A stretch of 64,000 bases of DNA from a bacterium MS4 (GTDB lineage Bacteria > Bacillota > Clostridia > Oscillospirales > Acutalibacteraceae), in NCBI GenBank assembly GCA_000752215.1, contig CCFG01000011.1:78111-142110 (forward strand). The letters are read 5' to 3'. A program made the position numbers and the translations under genes. Each line of letters starts with the position of its first letter. Position 1 is the first letter of the stretch. The notes under the pieces were generated by a model. The model was given only the letters and a program-made list of their open reading frames with translations. It did no database searches and was not told the origin of the DNA. Below, in pieces: positions 56,540 through 64,000 of the stretch.

Positions 56540-57760
56540 ATGGCGGATTTTCCGGTTGTGCTGAGCATAACGCAGCTGAACACTTATATCAAATCCAAAT
56601 TTGACGGCGACGAAAATCTGGCGCATGTTTTTGTCAGCGGCGAAATTTCCAATTTCACTAACCACTATAAGTCCGGACATTTCTATTTGTCCCTCAAGGA
56701 TGAAAAATGCGTGATTCGGGCAGTGATGTTTGCCCAGAACGCCCGGCGTATCCGTTTTCTGCCGCAGGACGGCATGAAGGTGATTGTGCGGGGCCGCGTA
56801 AGCGTCTATGAGGCGACGGGACAGTATCAGCTCTATATTGACGACATGCAGCCGGACGGCCTCGGTGCGCTGAACCTGGCCTTTGAACAGCTGAAAGCAA
56901 AGCTGGAAGCAGAGGGTCTGTTCTCTCCGGAGCGGAAAAAACCGCTGCCCGCTTTTCCGGAACGGATCGGTGTGATTACCTCGCCCACCGGCGCGGCGGT
57001 ACACGACATTACCTCGATTCTCGCGCGGCGGTACCCTTTGGCTGAAATTGTTTTTTGTCCCGTGCTGGTACAGGGAGAGGGCGCCGCGCCGCAGATTGTA
57101 GACGCGCTTGCCCGTTTCAACCGTCTTCTGTGTGCTGATGTGATTATTCTCGGGCGTGGGGGCGGCTCACTGGAAGACCTCTGGCCGTTTAACGAGGAAA
57201 TGGTGGCAAGGGCCGTAGCCGCCTCCGGGATTCCCGTCATTTCCGCCGTAGGGCATGAGACCGACTTTACGATCTGCGACTTTGTGGCCGATCTTCGCGC
57301 ACCGACCCCGTCGGCCGCCGCGGAGCTTGCCGTGCCCGACCGCGCGGAGCTGGAATATACGGTTCGCTACGATCTGTCGCGGTTAAAGCAAAGCATGAGG
57401 AAGAAGCTCATGGGCCTCAAACAGAATCTGGACGCGCTGACCTCCCGCTATTCCTTTAAAAATCCTTTCAATTTGATTGAATTGGAACGGATTCGTACCG
57501 ATCAGCTTGCCGTAAGGCTCAATCAGTCCATGCGCGGGAAAACGGCGGACGCTCGGTCCGCGCTTTCTTCCGTCAGCGGCAGGCTGAACGCTCTAAGCCC
57601 GCTGGCAACGCTTTCCCGGGGATATTCTATTACTTATGGTCAGAACGGACGTGTCGTCACCCGTGTTTCCGACGTAAAAACGGGTGAACGGATTTCGGTG
57701 CTGTTAAACGAAGGAACGCTGGGCTGTGTAGTGGACAGCATGGAGGAGAAACATGAATAA
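56540..57760 (+). CDS. xseA: Exodeoxyribonuclease VII large subunit
   Basis: XseA is the catalytic subunit of exonuclease VII, which degrades single-stranded DNA from both ends. The 406-residue protein has the N-terminal OB domain (SITQLNTYIKSKFDG, VFVSGEISNFTNHYKSGHFY), the catalytic core RIGVITSPTGAAVHDI, LGRGGGSLEDLWPFNEE and AVGHETDFTICDFVADLRA, and the C-terminal coiled coil. ATG 56540 is preceded by a weak GGGGGC about 10 bases upstream. It overlaps xseB by 8 bases. Confidence 0.97.
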   Translation: MADFPVVLSITQLNTYIKSKFDGDENLAHVFVSGEISNFTNHYKSGHFYLSLKDEKCVIRAVMFAQNARRIRFLPQDGMKVIVRGRVSVYEATGQYQLYIDDMQPDGLGALNLAFEQLKAKLEAEGLFSPERKKPLPAFPERIGVITSPTGAAVHDITSILARRYPLAEIVFCPVLVQGEGAAPQIVDALARFNRLLCADVIILGRGGGSLEDLWPFNEEMVARAVAASGIPVISAVGHETDFTICDFVADLRAPTPSAAAELAVPDRAELEYTVRYDLSRLKQSMRKKLMGLKQNLDALTSRYSFKNPFNLIELERIRTDQLAVRLNQSMRGKTADARSALSSVSGRLNALSPLATLSRGYSITYGQNGRVVTRVSDVKTGERISVLLNEGTLGCVVDSMEEKHE

Positions 57761-57968
57761 GAAAATGGGCTTTGAAGAAGCCATGATCAAACTGAGCGAA
57801 ATTGTCGACCGGCTGGAAAACGGCAATGAGTCGCTGGAAAGCTCTCTGAAGCTGTTTGAGGAAGGCTCCGCGCTGGCCGCCCTGTGCTACGGCAAGCTGG
57901 AGGGCGCCGAGCAGAAAATCAGGCAGATTACCGAACTTGAAGAATCCGGCGGTGAAAAAAATGCTTGA
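57753..57968 (+). CDS. xseB: Exodeoxyribonuclease VII small subunit
   Basis: The 71-residue helical protein starts MNKKMGFEEAMIKLSEIVDR and contains LENGNESLESSLKLFEEG, the hallmark of XseB, which wraps the XseA coiled coil. GGAGGAGAAAC precedes ATG 57753. Its stop overlaps the ispA start. Confidence 0.97.
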   Translation: MNKKMGFEEAMIKLSEIVDRLENGNESLESSLKLFEEGSALAALCYGKLEGAEQKIRQITELEESGGEKNA

Positions 57969-58848
57969 TCTGCGGGAGAGACATCTGGTCGGGAGGGTAG
58001 ACGCAAAGCTGGCACAATACCTTCCCGAGGAAGCAATCATACAGGCCGACCTGATCCACGCCATGCGCTACAGCCTGCTCGGAGAGGGCAAGCGGATCCG
58101 GCCGATTCTGGTGCTGGAATTCTGCAGGCTCTGCGGCGGGGAGGAAGAAGCTGCGCTGCCTTTTGCCTGTGCGGTCGAAATGATCCACACCTATTCGCTG
58201 ATCCACGACGACCTGCCGTGCATGGACGACGACGATATGCGCCGCGGACGCCCGTCCAACCACAAGGTGTTCGGAGAAGACATCGCCCTGCTCGCGGGGG
58301 ATGCGCTTCTGACCATGGCCTTTGAAGCCATGCTTTCAGGGGAAGCCGTACGGCTTGCCGGGGCCGAAAGGGCCGCGAAGGCCGCGGGATACCTTGCCCG
58401 CGCCGCCGGTGCGTACGGCATGGTCGGGGGACAGGTGATTGACCTGATGAGCGAAGGCCGAGCCATTTCGCTGGAAACTCTGAAGAAAATGGATGAAAAT
58501 AAGACGGGCGCGCTGATTCTGGCGTCCGCGCAGATGGGCTGCGTCCTTGCCGGAGCCGGCGACGAACAGATTCGAGCCGCCGAAAGCTACGCGCGGGCAA
58601 TCGGCCTGGCGTTTCAGATTGTGGACGACATTCTGGATGTGACGGGGGATACCCAGACGCTGGGGAAACCGGCCGGCAGCGATAGTGAAAACAATAAAAG
58701 CACCTACGTCTCCCTGATGGGACTGGAAAACGCCTCGAAAACCGTCGACGAGTTGACCGCGAAGGCCGTGGACGCGCTCGGCTGCTTTGGCGCGGAAGCC
58801 GAATACCTCACCGAATTTGCAAAAAAACTGGCCGTTCGTAAAAAGTAA
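57961..58848 (+). CDS. ispA: Farnesyl diphosphate synthase (polyprenyl synthetase)
   Basis: The 295-residue enzyme condenses IPP with DMAPP/GPP to farnesyl diphosphate, the precursor of undecaprenyl and menaquinone side chains. The first Asp-rich motif is DDLPCMDDDDMRRGRPSNHK, the second QIVDDILDVTGD, and LLGEGKRIRPIL is the IPP-binding segment. ATG 57961 lies in the xseB end; in-frame codons back to 57856 are shadows of xseB. It follows exonuclease VII as in many Firmicutes, and works downstream of the IspH encoded at 42044. Confidence 0.95.
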   Translation: MLDLRERHLVGRVDAKLAQYLPEEAIIQADLIHAMRYSLLGEGKRIRPILVLEFCRLCGGEEEAALPFACAVEMIHTYSLIHDDLPCMDDDDMRRGRPSNHKVFGEDIALLAGDALLTMAFEAMLSGEAVRLAGAERAAKAAGYLARAAGAYGMVGGQVIDLMSEGRAISLETLKKMDENKTGALILASAQMGCVLAGAGDEQIRAAESYARAIGLAFQIVDDILDVTGDTQTLGKPAGSDSENNKSTYVSLMGLENASKTVDELTAKAVDALGCFGAEAEYLTEFAKKLAVRKK

Positions 58849-58866
58849 GGAATTTTGCCGTGTTTA

Positions 58867-58895
58867 TTGACAAAATTGACGGAATATGATAATAT
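58867..58895 (+). promoter_or_regulatory. Predicted promoter of rplU-prp-rpmA
   Basis: Perfect TTGACA (58867-58872) and TAATAT (58890-58895), 17 bases apart. Confidence 0.7.
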
Positions 58896-58899
58896 TGTT

Positions 58900-58979
58900 A
58901 AGCCGCATATTACGGGCTTTATAAGCGGGAAACCCGCCCGGTGATAGCGAGTTTAGAGAAAAGGCAGGACCTTTCATTC
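58900..58979 (+). ncRNA. Candidate L21 leader RNA
   Basis: The leader contains AAGCC (58900-58904) pairing with GGCTT (58915-58919) and GCGGG (58925-58929) pairing with CCCGC (58933-58937). A structured L21 leader that binds L21 is known in Firmicutes; this one matches in position and size, but I cannot check the consensus without an alignment. Confidence 0.45.
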
Positions 58980-59288
58980 ATGTTTGCAGTAATTGAAACA
59001 GGCGGCAAGCAGTACAAGGTACAAAATGACGATGTCATTTATATCGAGAAGCTTGCGGCAGAAGAAAATTCCTCCGTCGATTTCAAAGTGGTTGCACTTG
59101 ACGGCGACGACGGACTCAAAGTGGGTGCTCCTTATGTTGAGGGAGCTACCGTAACCGGTACGGTTCTTAAAAACGGTAAGGGAAAGAAAATCACAGTCTT
59201 TACTTACAAGGCAAAAAAAAGTGAGAAGCGTAAAATGGGTCACAGACAACCCTATACCAAAGTACAGATTACCGCAATTAACGCATAA
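58980..59288 (+). CDS. rplU: 50S ribosomal protein L21
   Basis: The 102-residue protein starts [20 protein letters not shown] and ends with [20 protein letters not shown], as in L21. ATG 58980 fits the family N-terminus; the upstream in-frame codons belong to the leader. The site AAAGGCAGG is weak, in keeping with leader-controlled translation. It forms the conserved unit rplU-prp-rpmA. Confidence 0.97.
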   Translation: MFAVIETGGKQYKVQNDDVIYIEKLAAEENSSVDFKVVALDGDDGLKVGAPYVEGATVTGTVLKNGKGKKITVFTYKAKKSEKRKMGHRQPYTKVQITAINA

Positions 59289-59293
59289 TTGTC

Positions 59294-59608
59294 ATGATTT
59301 GTGCAGAATTTTTCACCCGGCCTGACGGCGCTCTTCTGGGATTTTCCCTGAGCGGTCACAACGGGGTAGCGGGCAGGGATATCGTCTGTGCGGCGGTTTC
59401 CTCTGCGGCATATATGACAGCCAACACCATTACGGAAGTTGTCAGAGCAAATGCCCAGGTTACTGTTGAAGACGGTTATATGCTCGTCAGAATTTCATCA
59501 AATGAGGCGAAAGACTGCCGCGACATTCTCGCGGGTTTCAAACTCCATATGCTGGAGCTTGAAGAACAGTATCCTCAAAATATTCATGTAAGCTATACGG
59601 AGGTGTAA
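59294..59608 (+). CDS. prp: Ribosomal-processing cysteine protease Prp
   Basis: The 104-residue protein has the Prp catalytic pair: His22 in [10 protein letters not shown] and Cys32 in [12 protein letters not shown]. Prp removes the N-terminal extension of L27 in Firmicutes, an essential step for ribosome function. It starts 5 bases after rplU without a clear RBS, so coupling is likely. Its substrate rpmA follows 4 bases downstream and carries the extension. Confidence 0.95.
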   Translation: MICAEFFTRPDGALLGFSLSGHNGVAGRDIVCAAVSSAAYMTANTITEVVRANAQVTVEDGYMLVRISSNEAKDCRDILAGFKLHMLELEEQYPQNIHVSYTEV

Positions 59609-59612
59609 GGAA

Positions 59613-59897
59613 ATGCTAAAGATAAATATTCAGTTATTTGCGCATAAAAAAGGAATGGGTTCCACCAAGAACGGCCGTGATTCAGAATCTAAGCGTCTTG
59701 GTGTGAAGCGTGCGGACGGCCAGTTTGTACTTGCCGGAAACATCCTTGTCAAACAGCGCGGAACCCATATTCATCCGGGTGAGAACGTCGGCATCGGCTC
59801 CGACGATTCCCTCTTTGCCCTGGTTGACGGTCATGTAAAATTTGAGCGTCTTGGCCGTGACCGCAAAAAAGTCAGCGTTTACGCGGTGGAGCAATAA
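59613..59897 (+). CDS. rpmA: 50S ribosomal protein L27 with Prp-cleaved N-terminal extension
   Basis: The 94-residue protein starts [20 protein letters not shown]. The segment up to QLF is the extension that Prp removes to expose the AHKKG-type N-terminus near the peptidyl-transferase centre. The rest ([39 protein letters not shown]) is standard L27. GGAGGTGTAAGG stands before ATG 59613. It is followed by a strong terminator. Confidence 0.97.
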   Translation: MLKINIQLFAHKKGMGSTKNGRDSESKRLGVKRADGQFVLAGNILVKQRGTHIHPGENVGIGSDDSLFALVDGHVKFERLGRDRKKVSVYAVEQ

Positions 59898-59914
59898 GCC
59901 TTTTCAGGTGAATG

Positions 59915-59947
59915 AAAATCCCGGGCCGTTTTCGCCCGGGATTTTTT
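59915..59947 (+). terminator. Intrinsic terminator after rpmA
   Basis: AAAATCCCGGGC (59915-59926) pairs with GCCCGGGATTTT (59934-59945), 12 pairs, followed by TT. Confidence 0.95.
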
Positions 59948-59975
59948 GGCTTTTCCGAACCAAACATGGTATACT
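59946..59975 (+). promoter_or_regulatory. Possible promoter of obgE
   Basis: TATACT (59970-59975) with an extended TG and a TTGGCT 18 bases upstream that overlaps the T-run of the rpmA terminator. Confidence 0.45.
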
Positions 59976-60016
59976 AATCGAAGGCAATATTTCACAGAAA
60001 TGGCGGTAAAGCTCAG

Positions 60017-61288
60017 ATGTTTATAGACAGTGCGAAAATTACGATCAAAGCGGGAAACGGGGGCAACGGCAAGGTTTCGTTTCACCGTGAAAAATATGTG
60101 GCGTCCGGCGGTCCGGACGGCGGTGACGGCGGCCGGGGCGGAAATATTGTCTTTCAGGTGGACGACAACCTTTCCACGCTGGCGGATTTCCGTTATAAAA
60201 GAAAATATGTTGCTCAGAACGGTGAAGACGGCAGGGGAAAACGCTGCTTTGGGAAAAAAGCGGACGACCTGATAATCAGGGTTCCCCGGGGAACCCTGTT
60301 AAAGGACGCCGCGACCGGCAGGCTGATCGCGGACCTGTCCGCCGACGAGCCGCAGACGATTGCAAAAGGCGGCCGGGGCGGCTGGGGCAACACCCATTTC
60401 GCGACCGCGACACGCCAGACTCCGCGCTTTGCGAAAGCGGGGATGCCGGGTGAGTCCATGGAGCTTTTGATGGAATTAAAGCTTCTGGCGGATGTCGGGC
60501 TGGTCGGTTATCCGAATGTGGGAAAATCGACCCTTGTCTCCGTTGTCAGCGAGGCAAAACCCACCATCGCCAATTATCATTTTACGACGATTACCCCCGT
60601 GCTCGGCGTCGTCCGCATGGGCGAGGGCAAATCGTTCGTTGTAGCCGATATTCCCGGGCTGATCGAGGGCGCGGGGGAGGGCGCGGGGCTGGGACACCAG
60701 TTCCTGCGGCATGTGGAGCGCTGCAGGATGCTCGTACACATCGTCGATGTTGCGGGCAGCGAAGGCAGGGACCCGAAGCAGGATTTTCAGACCATCAACG
60801 CGGAGCTGAAAAAGTTCAATCCCGATTTAGCCGAAAGGCCGATGATTGTTGCCGGCAACAAATGCGACCTCGCGACGGACGAGCAGATTGAGGATTTCAA
60901 AAATTATGCTGAGAAGCTGGGCTATGAGTTTTTCCCGATTATGGCGGCGATCCGCTATCAGGTCGACCCGCTGCTCAATAAAATTTCAGAGATGCTCAGC
61001 AAGCTGCCACCTGTCAGGCAGTTTGAGCCGGAACCCGCCCCGCTTGTTTCTGTGGAGGAAATCGGACATAATGAGGTAAAGGTGACCAATCAGGACGGCA
61101 TGTTTGTGGTAGAGGGCGAGTGGCTGGTGCCCGTCATCAATTCGGTTAATTTTGACGATTATGAATCGCTTCAGTATTTTCAGCGCGTGCTCATTAATTC
61201 CGGCGTCATAGACGCGCTGCATGAGGCGGGTGTTCAGGAAGGCGACACCGTCAGTATCTACGATATTGAATTTGACTTTATGGAGTAA
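60017..61288 (+). CDS. obgE: Obg family GTPase
   Basis: ObgE is a ribosome-associated GTPase linked to 50S assembly and, in Bacillus, to stress and sporulation. The 423-residue protein has the glycine-rich Obg fold (FIDSAKITIKAGNGGNGKVSF), the G domain with GYPNVGKSTLVSVVSEAKPT, DIPGLIEGAGEGAGLGHQFL and NKCDLA, and the Firmicutes C-terminal OCT domain. The ATG at 60017 has a weak GGCGGT upstream. It follows the L21-L27 operon, the usual Obg neighbourhood. Confidence 0.97.
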   Translation: MFIDSAKITIKAGNGGNGKVSFHREKYVASGGPDGGDGGRGGNIVFQVDDNLSTLADFRYKRKYVAQNGEDGRGKRCFGKKADDLIIRVPRGTLLKDAATGRLIADLSADEPQTIAKGGRGGWGNTHFATATRQTPRFAKAGMPGESMELLMELKLLADVGLVGYPNVGKSTLVSVVSEAKPTIANYHFTTITPVLGVVRMGEGKSFVVADIPGLIEGAGEGAGLGHQFLRHVERCRMLVHIVDVAGSEGRDPKQDFQTINAELKKFNPDLAERPMIVAGNKCDLATDEQIEDFKNYAEKLGYEFFPIMAAIRYQVDPLLNKISEMLSKLPPVRQFEPEPAPLVSVEEIGHNEVKVTNQDGMFVVEGEWLVPVINSVNFDDYESLQYFQRVLINSGVIDALHEAGVQEGDTVSIYDIEFDFME

Positions 61289-61334
61289 TCTCCACTCATG
61301 TTTTCCAATATATCAATGACGAGGAGCGCTTTGC

Positions 61335-61727
61335 TTGGAACGATTATTTCCCGCGGACTGTAATCCGAAATTGTTAAGCCCGCTGACGCTCGCTTTTGTA
61401 GGCGACGGCGTCTTTGAGCTTTTTGTACGTGAGCGCCTTGTGTGCCAGGGGAACTGTCCCGTCAAATCCCTTCATAAAAAGTCGGTCGAACAGGTCTGCT
61501 GCGGCGCGCAGGCAAAGGCTTCCCAGAGGCTTCTTCCCCTTTTGACGGAAGAGGAGCTGGAAATATTCAAACGCGGCCGCAACGCGCACACGAACCATGT
61601 CCCCAAGAATGCGGCGGTTGAGGACTATCACGCTGCAACCGCTTTTGAAGCCCTGTTCGGCTATCTTTACCTTTCCGGCAACATTGACCGCCTGCGTGAG
61701 ATTTTTAAGATTGTGTGTGACGATTAA
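61335..61727 (+). CDS. mrnC: Mini-ribonuclease III
   Basis: The 130-residue protein is the RNase III catalytic domain without a dsRNA-binding domain. The motif LAFVGDGVFELFVRERL carries Asp24, and the ending HAATAFEALFGYLYLSGN gives the second acidic residue. In Bacillus it trims 23S rRNA ends. The TTG start at 61335 has GAGGAGCG upstream. Confidence 0.93.
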   Translation: MERLFPADCNPKLLSPLTLAFVGDGVFELFVRERLVCQGNCPVKSLHKKSVEQVCCGAQAKASQRLLPLLTEEELEIFKRGRNAHTNHVPKNAAVEDYHAATAFEALFGYLYLSGNIDRLREIFKIVCDD

Positions 61728-61748
61728 TTTGATTTGGGAGATGCTGTT

Positions 61749-62684
61749 ATGCTTTCCGAAACTCCGAAGGAAAAAGCAATCGGTGCTTTAAAGGACGTCC
61801 TGTTTTTCGTTGTCGGCAGCCTGATTTACGCGGTCTCCGTCAATGTGTTTACCGCCCCGAATCAGATTGCGCCGGGCGGCGTTACCGGCGCCAGTACGAT
61901 GATTAACTATCTGTTCAGCTGGCCGATCGGTCTGACCGGCCTGTTGCTGAATATTCCTATTTTCATCTGGGCGATTATGGAAATCGGGTACAAGCTCGTC
62001 GGCAAAACGATTGTGGCGACGGTATTCGTGTCGGTTTCCATTGACCTGGTCGGGAAAATCGTGCCTGCTTATACCGGCGAAAAGATGCTGGCTGCCATTT
62101 TTGGCGGAATCATAGAAGGAATCGGGCTTTCTCTCGTATTCATGCGCGGGGGAACCACGGGCGGCACCGACCTTGTAGCCCGTCTGCTCGGCAGAAGGCT
62201 ACGCAATTTGTCCATGGGGAAGCTGATGCTCTGTGTGGATATGATGATTGTCGTCGCCTCCGCCTTTGTGTACGGCAATATTGAAAGCGCGCTTTACGCC
62301 ACGATTACGATTTTTGTTTCCACCCGCCTGATCGACGCGCTTCTCTACGGTACCGACACCGGGACCGGGAAGCTGCTGTTTATCATGTCTGTGAAAAACG
62401 ACGAAATTGCGCAGGATATTTTGACCGATATGGACCGCGGGGTCACCGTGCTGAAATCGCGAGGCGCGTACAGCGGACGTGAAGGGGAAGTTTTGCTGTG
62501 TGCTGTCCGCCGTTACGAGGTCGTCAAGGTGAAGGACATTGTCCGCTCACACGACCACGACGCGTTTATGATTATCGGCGATGCGGGAGAAATTTCCGGT
62601 GAGGGCTTCCGTCAGGTCAAAGCGGAAGATAAGACGCTGAAAGAACTGATTGCGCACGTCAATGCAAAGAAAAATGAAAAATGA
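61749..62684 (+). CDS. yitT: YitT family membrane protein (DUF2179 C-terminus)
   Basis: The 311-residue protein has five or six membrane segments (LFFVVGSLIYAVSVNVFTAP, LTGLLLNIPIFIWAIMEIGY, ATVFVSVSIDLVGKIV) with the family pattern APNQIAPGGVTGASTMINYL and RGGTTGGTDLVARLL, and a cytosolic DUF2179 domain with TDMDRGVTVLKSRGAYSGRE. The family is widespread in Firmicutes; function is unknown. ATG 61749 has GGGAG 8 bases upstream; TTG 61734 would overlap that site. Confidence 0.9.
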   Translation: MLSETPKEKAIGALKDVLFFVVGSLIYAVSVNVFTAPNQIAPGGVTGASTMINYLFSWPIGLTGLLLNIPIFIWAIMEIGYKLVGKTIVATVFVSVSIDLVGKIVPAYTGEKMLAAIFGGIIEGIGLSLVFMRGGTTGGTDLVARLLGRRLRNLSMGKLMLCVDMMIVVASAFVYGNIESALYATITIFVSTRLIDALLYGTDTGTGKLLFIMSVKNDEIAQDILTDMDRGVTVLKSRGAYSGREGEVLLCAVRRYEVVKVKDIVRSHDHDAFMIIGDAGEISGEGFRQVKAEDKTLKELIAHVNAKKNEK

Positions 62685-62685
62685 A

Positions 62686-62725
62686 GAACAGGCGGTCTTG
62701 TATTTCCATACAGAATCGCCTGTTC
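62686..62725. terminator. Inverted repeat between convergent genes
   Basis: GAACAGGCGGT (62686-62696) pairs with ATCGCCTGTTC (62715-62725). The - strand side is followed by TTCATTTTTCATTTTTC, so it fits best as terminator of the - strand mini-gene; the + side tail TCGCAT is poor. Confidence 0.6.
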
Positions 62726-62764
62726 TCGCATTGGTGAATCAATCTTTGGCTTGCCGCTTTTCCG

Positions 62765-62956
62765 TTATTTGCAGTTATCGGAAGATTTGTTTGTAGCCTG
62801 TGTTGCATTGTTGGAAGTTTTGTTGCTGTAATGATTGTTGTTGCTGGTGTTCGTGCTGTTGTTTGACGCACGATTCGTACTGTTGGAAGCACGGTTTGTG
62901 CTCTCATTTGTACTGTTGTTGGAAGCGCGGTTCGTTTTTGAAGTCTGATTATCCAA
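62765..62956 (-). CDS. Asn/Ser/Thr-rich low-complexity small protein
   Basis: The 63-residue product has 42 Asn, Ser or Thr residues and three imperfect copies of a TNRASNNSTN-like unit, and ends SSDNCK. No membrane segment is present. On its strand GAAGGGGG lies about 7 bases before TTG 62956; in-frame GTG codons just upstream touch that site. The composition recalls gamma-type small acid-soluble spore proteins, but no signature motif is found, so this is only a hint. A repeat-rich, hydrophilic mini-protein with its own RBS and terminator in a spore former is plausible as real. Confidence 0.5.
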   Translation of the reverse strand: MDNQTSKTNRASNNSTNESTNRASNSTNRASNNSTNTSNNNHYSNKTSNNATQATNKSSDNCK

Positions 62957-63030
62957 AATTTTCACCCCCTTCACCCGTATTATTAGTATCTTTACGCGAA
63001 TTATACAGATCAATTCAGGAGTTGACGGAT

Positions 63031-64000
63031 TTGATTGAGCTGCCGCAGAGCTTTAAAAATAAAATGGAATCCATGCTGGGCGGGGAATATCCGGCGTTTT
63101 TAAACGACTATCAGAAACCGTATTACCGGGGTATCCGACTGAATACGCTGAAATGCGACGAAAGAACGCTCAAGGCCTCTCTGCCGTTTTCTTTGGAGCC
63201 GACGCCTTTTTCGCCGGTTTCCTATTACATTCCGCAGGATGCGCAAAAGGTCGGCTCCCTGCCCATGCACCATGCAGGCGCTTTTTACTCGCAGGAGCCT
63301 TCCGCGGCCAGCGCGGTAACCGCGCTGAACGCCGTGCCCGGGGACAGGGTGCTGGATCTGTGCGCTGCTCCCGGCGGAAAATCGACGCAGATTGCCGCTC
63401 TTTTACAGGGAAGCGGGCTGCTCTGGTCCAATGAAATCGTCAGGAGCAGGGCAAATGTGCTGCTTTCCAATCTGGAACGGATGGGTGTCAGGAACGCTGT
63501 GGTTTCTTCCTGCCATCCGGAGGCGCTCTGCAGCGGGCTTGCCGGATATTTCGACAAGGTGCTGGTGGACGCCCCCTGTTCGGGTGAAGGGATGTTCCGG
63601 CGCGACGAACAGGCGCTGCAGGACTGGAGCCAGGAACATGTGGAAGCCTGTGCCGTCCGTCAGCTCGCCATTCTGCGCAGTGCCGCCCATGCCTTAAAGG
63701 AAAACGGCGTGCTGGTCTATTCCACCTGTACGTTTTCTCCGGAAGAGAATGAAGGAGTCGTTTCCGCGTTTTTGAAGGAAAGAGTCGACTTTGCCCTGAT
63801 CGATTGCGGGGAACCGTTCGGCCGTCCCGCTTTTCTCCCTCAGGCGCGCCGGGTTTTTCCCATGGACGGGGGTGAGGGGCATTTTGTCGCTGTGATGCGC
63901 CGGGTTTCCGGCAACAGCGCTTATCCGGCTCCCTATTCACCGAAGAAGCCCTCCATGATGGAAATGGCGGAGGATTTATACGGACAGGTTTTTAAGACGG
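63031..64000 (+). CDS. rsmF: RsmF-like 16S rRNA (cytosine-C5) methyltransferase, 3' truncated by window
   Basis: The frame is open from TTG 63031 to the window edge (323 codons). The protein is a NOL1/NOP2/Sun-type m5C methyltransferase: FYSQEPSAASAVTALNAVPG, the SAM site VLDLCAAPGGKSTQIAALL, the catalytic DAPCSGEGMFRRDE with the first Cys, and VYSTCTFSPEENEGVV with the second. The GEGMFR signature and N-terminal region point to RsmF/YebU rather than RsmB. AGGAG at 63017-63021 is 9 bases before TTG 63031; TTG 63022 is too close. The end is outside the window. Confidence 0.9.
   Translation, partial: MIELPQSFKNKMESMLGGEYPAFLNDYQKPYYRGIRLNTLKCDERTLKASLPFSLEPTPFSPVSYYIPQDAQKVGSLPMHHAGAFYSQEPSAASAVTALNAVPGDRVLDLCAAPGGKSTQIAALLQGSGLLWSNEIVRSRANVLLSNLERMGVRNAVVSSCHPEALCSGLAGYFDKVLVDAPCSGEGMFRRDEQALQDWSQEHVEACAVRQLAILRSAAHALKENGVLVYSTCTFSPEENEGVVSAFLKERVDFALIDCGEPFGRPAFLPQARRVFPMDGGEGHFVAVMRRVSGNSAYPAPYSPKKPSMMEMAEDLYGQVFKT

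Overview
The window reads as a chromosomal core region of a spore-forming Gram-positive bacterium of the class Clostridia. The evidence is a complete spoIIIAA-AH operon, a yunB gene, Firmicutes-type ribosome binding sites (AGGAGG-like), a pyruvate kinase with an extra C-terminal PEP-utiliser domain, L27 with a Prp-cleaved leader, an IspH-S1 fusion protein, and FMN and SAM-I riboswitches. Base composition is moderate (roughly half G+C by eye) and TTG starts are common. Together with the DUF5685/J-protein pair this suggests an Oscillospirales/Ruminococcaceae-type organism, but the genus cannot be fixed from sequence alone. Almost all genes are on the + strand; only pyk, a 78-residue gene and an Asn/Ser/Thr-rich mini-gene are on the - strand. 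I see no insertion sequence, prophage, CRISPR array, rRNA or tRNA.

Layout. 1-3918: end of a Sua5-type tRNA-modification gene, coaE, a lytic transglycosylase, an M18 aminopeptidase and a lipoprotein. 4027-7863: pyk (-), a VanY-like protein with degenerate active-site motifs, rpmE, a YigZ-family gene. 7938-12284: macromolecular synthesis operon dgt-like, dnaG, rpoD (sigA), rrf2. 12357-24616: rpoB-rpoC, then rpsL-rpsG-fusA-tuf, with strong consensus promoters. 24673-28849: CapA-like protein, FMN riboswitch-ribU, SAM-I riboswitch-metK and a small membrane protein whose RBS sits in a hairpin. 28852-35406: recD2-comF, mreB, a chemoreceptor, a small - strand gene. 35680-44067: DUF5685-J protein-membrane protein, RpiR regulator, BaiN-like flavoprotein, cmk, two plsC-like genes, ispH-rpsA fusion. 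44133-49912: yunB, ligA, then an accessory-looking set (lipoprotein, DUF2975, HTH, large membrane protein). 49970-54820: spoIIIAA-AH. 55058-58848: nusB, TsaD-like protein, xseA-xseB-ispA. 58867-64000: rplU-prp-rpmA, obgE, mrnC, yitT, an Asn/Ser/Thr-rich mini-gene and the start of an rsmF-like rRNA methyltransferase.

How it fits together. Most of the window is growth machinery: replication priming and ligation, the transcription core enzyme with its primary sigma factor, translation factors, ribosomal proteins, isoprenoid and phospholipid precursors, and cofactor supply (CoA, SAM, riboflavin) under metabolite-sensing RNAs. Sporulation is represented by the SpoIIIA channel and YunB. I did not find an obvious new multi-gene system. 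The most unusual signals are regulatory or architectural: an internal Shine-Dalgarno and ATG at the IspH/S1 boundary, a terminator-like hairpin that sequesters an RBS, tandem hairpins between rpsL and rpsG, a terminator in the nusB leader, a very acidic RpoB tail, and a VanY-like protein that appears to have lost its zinc site.
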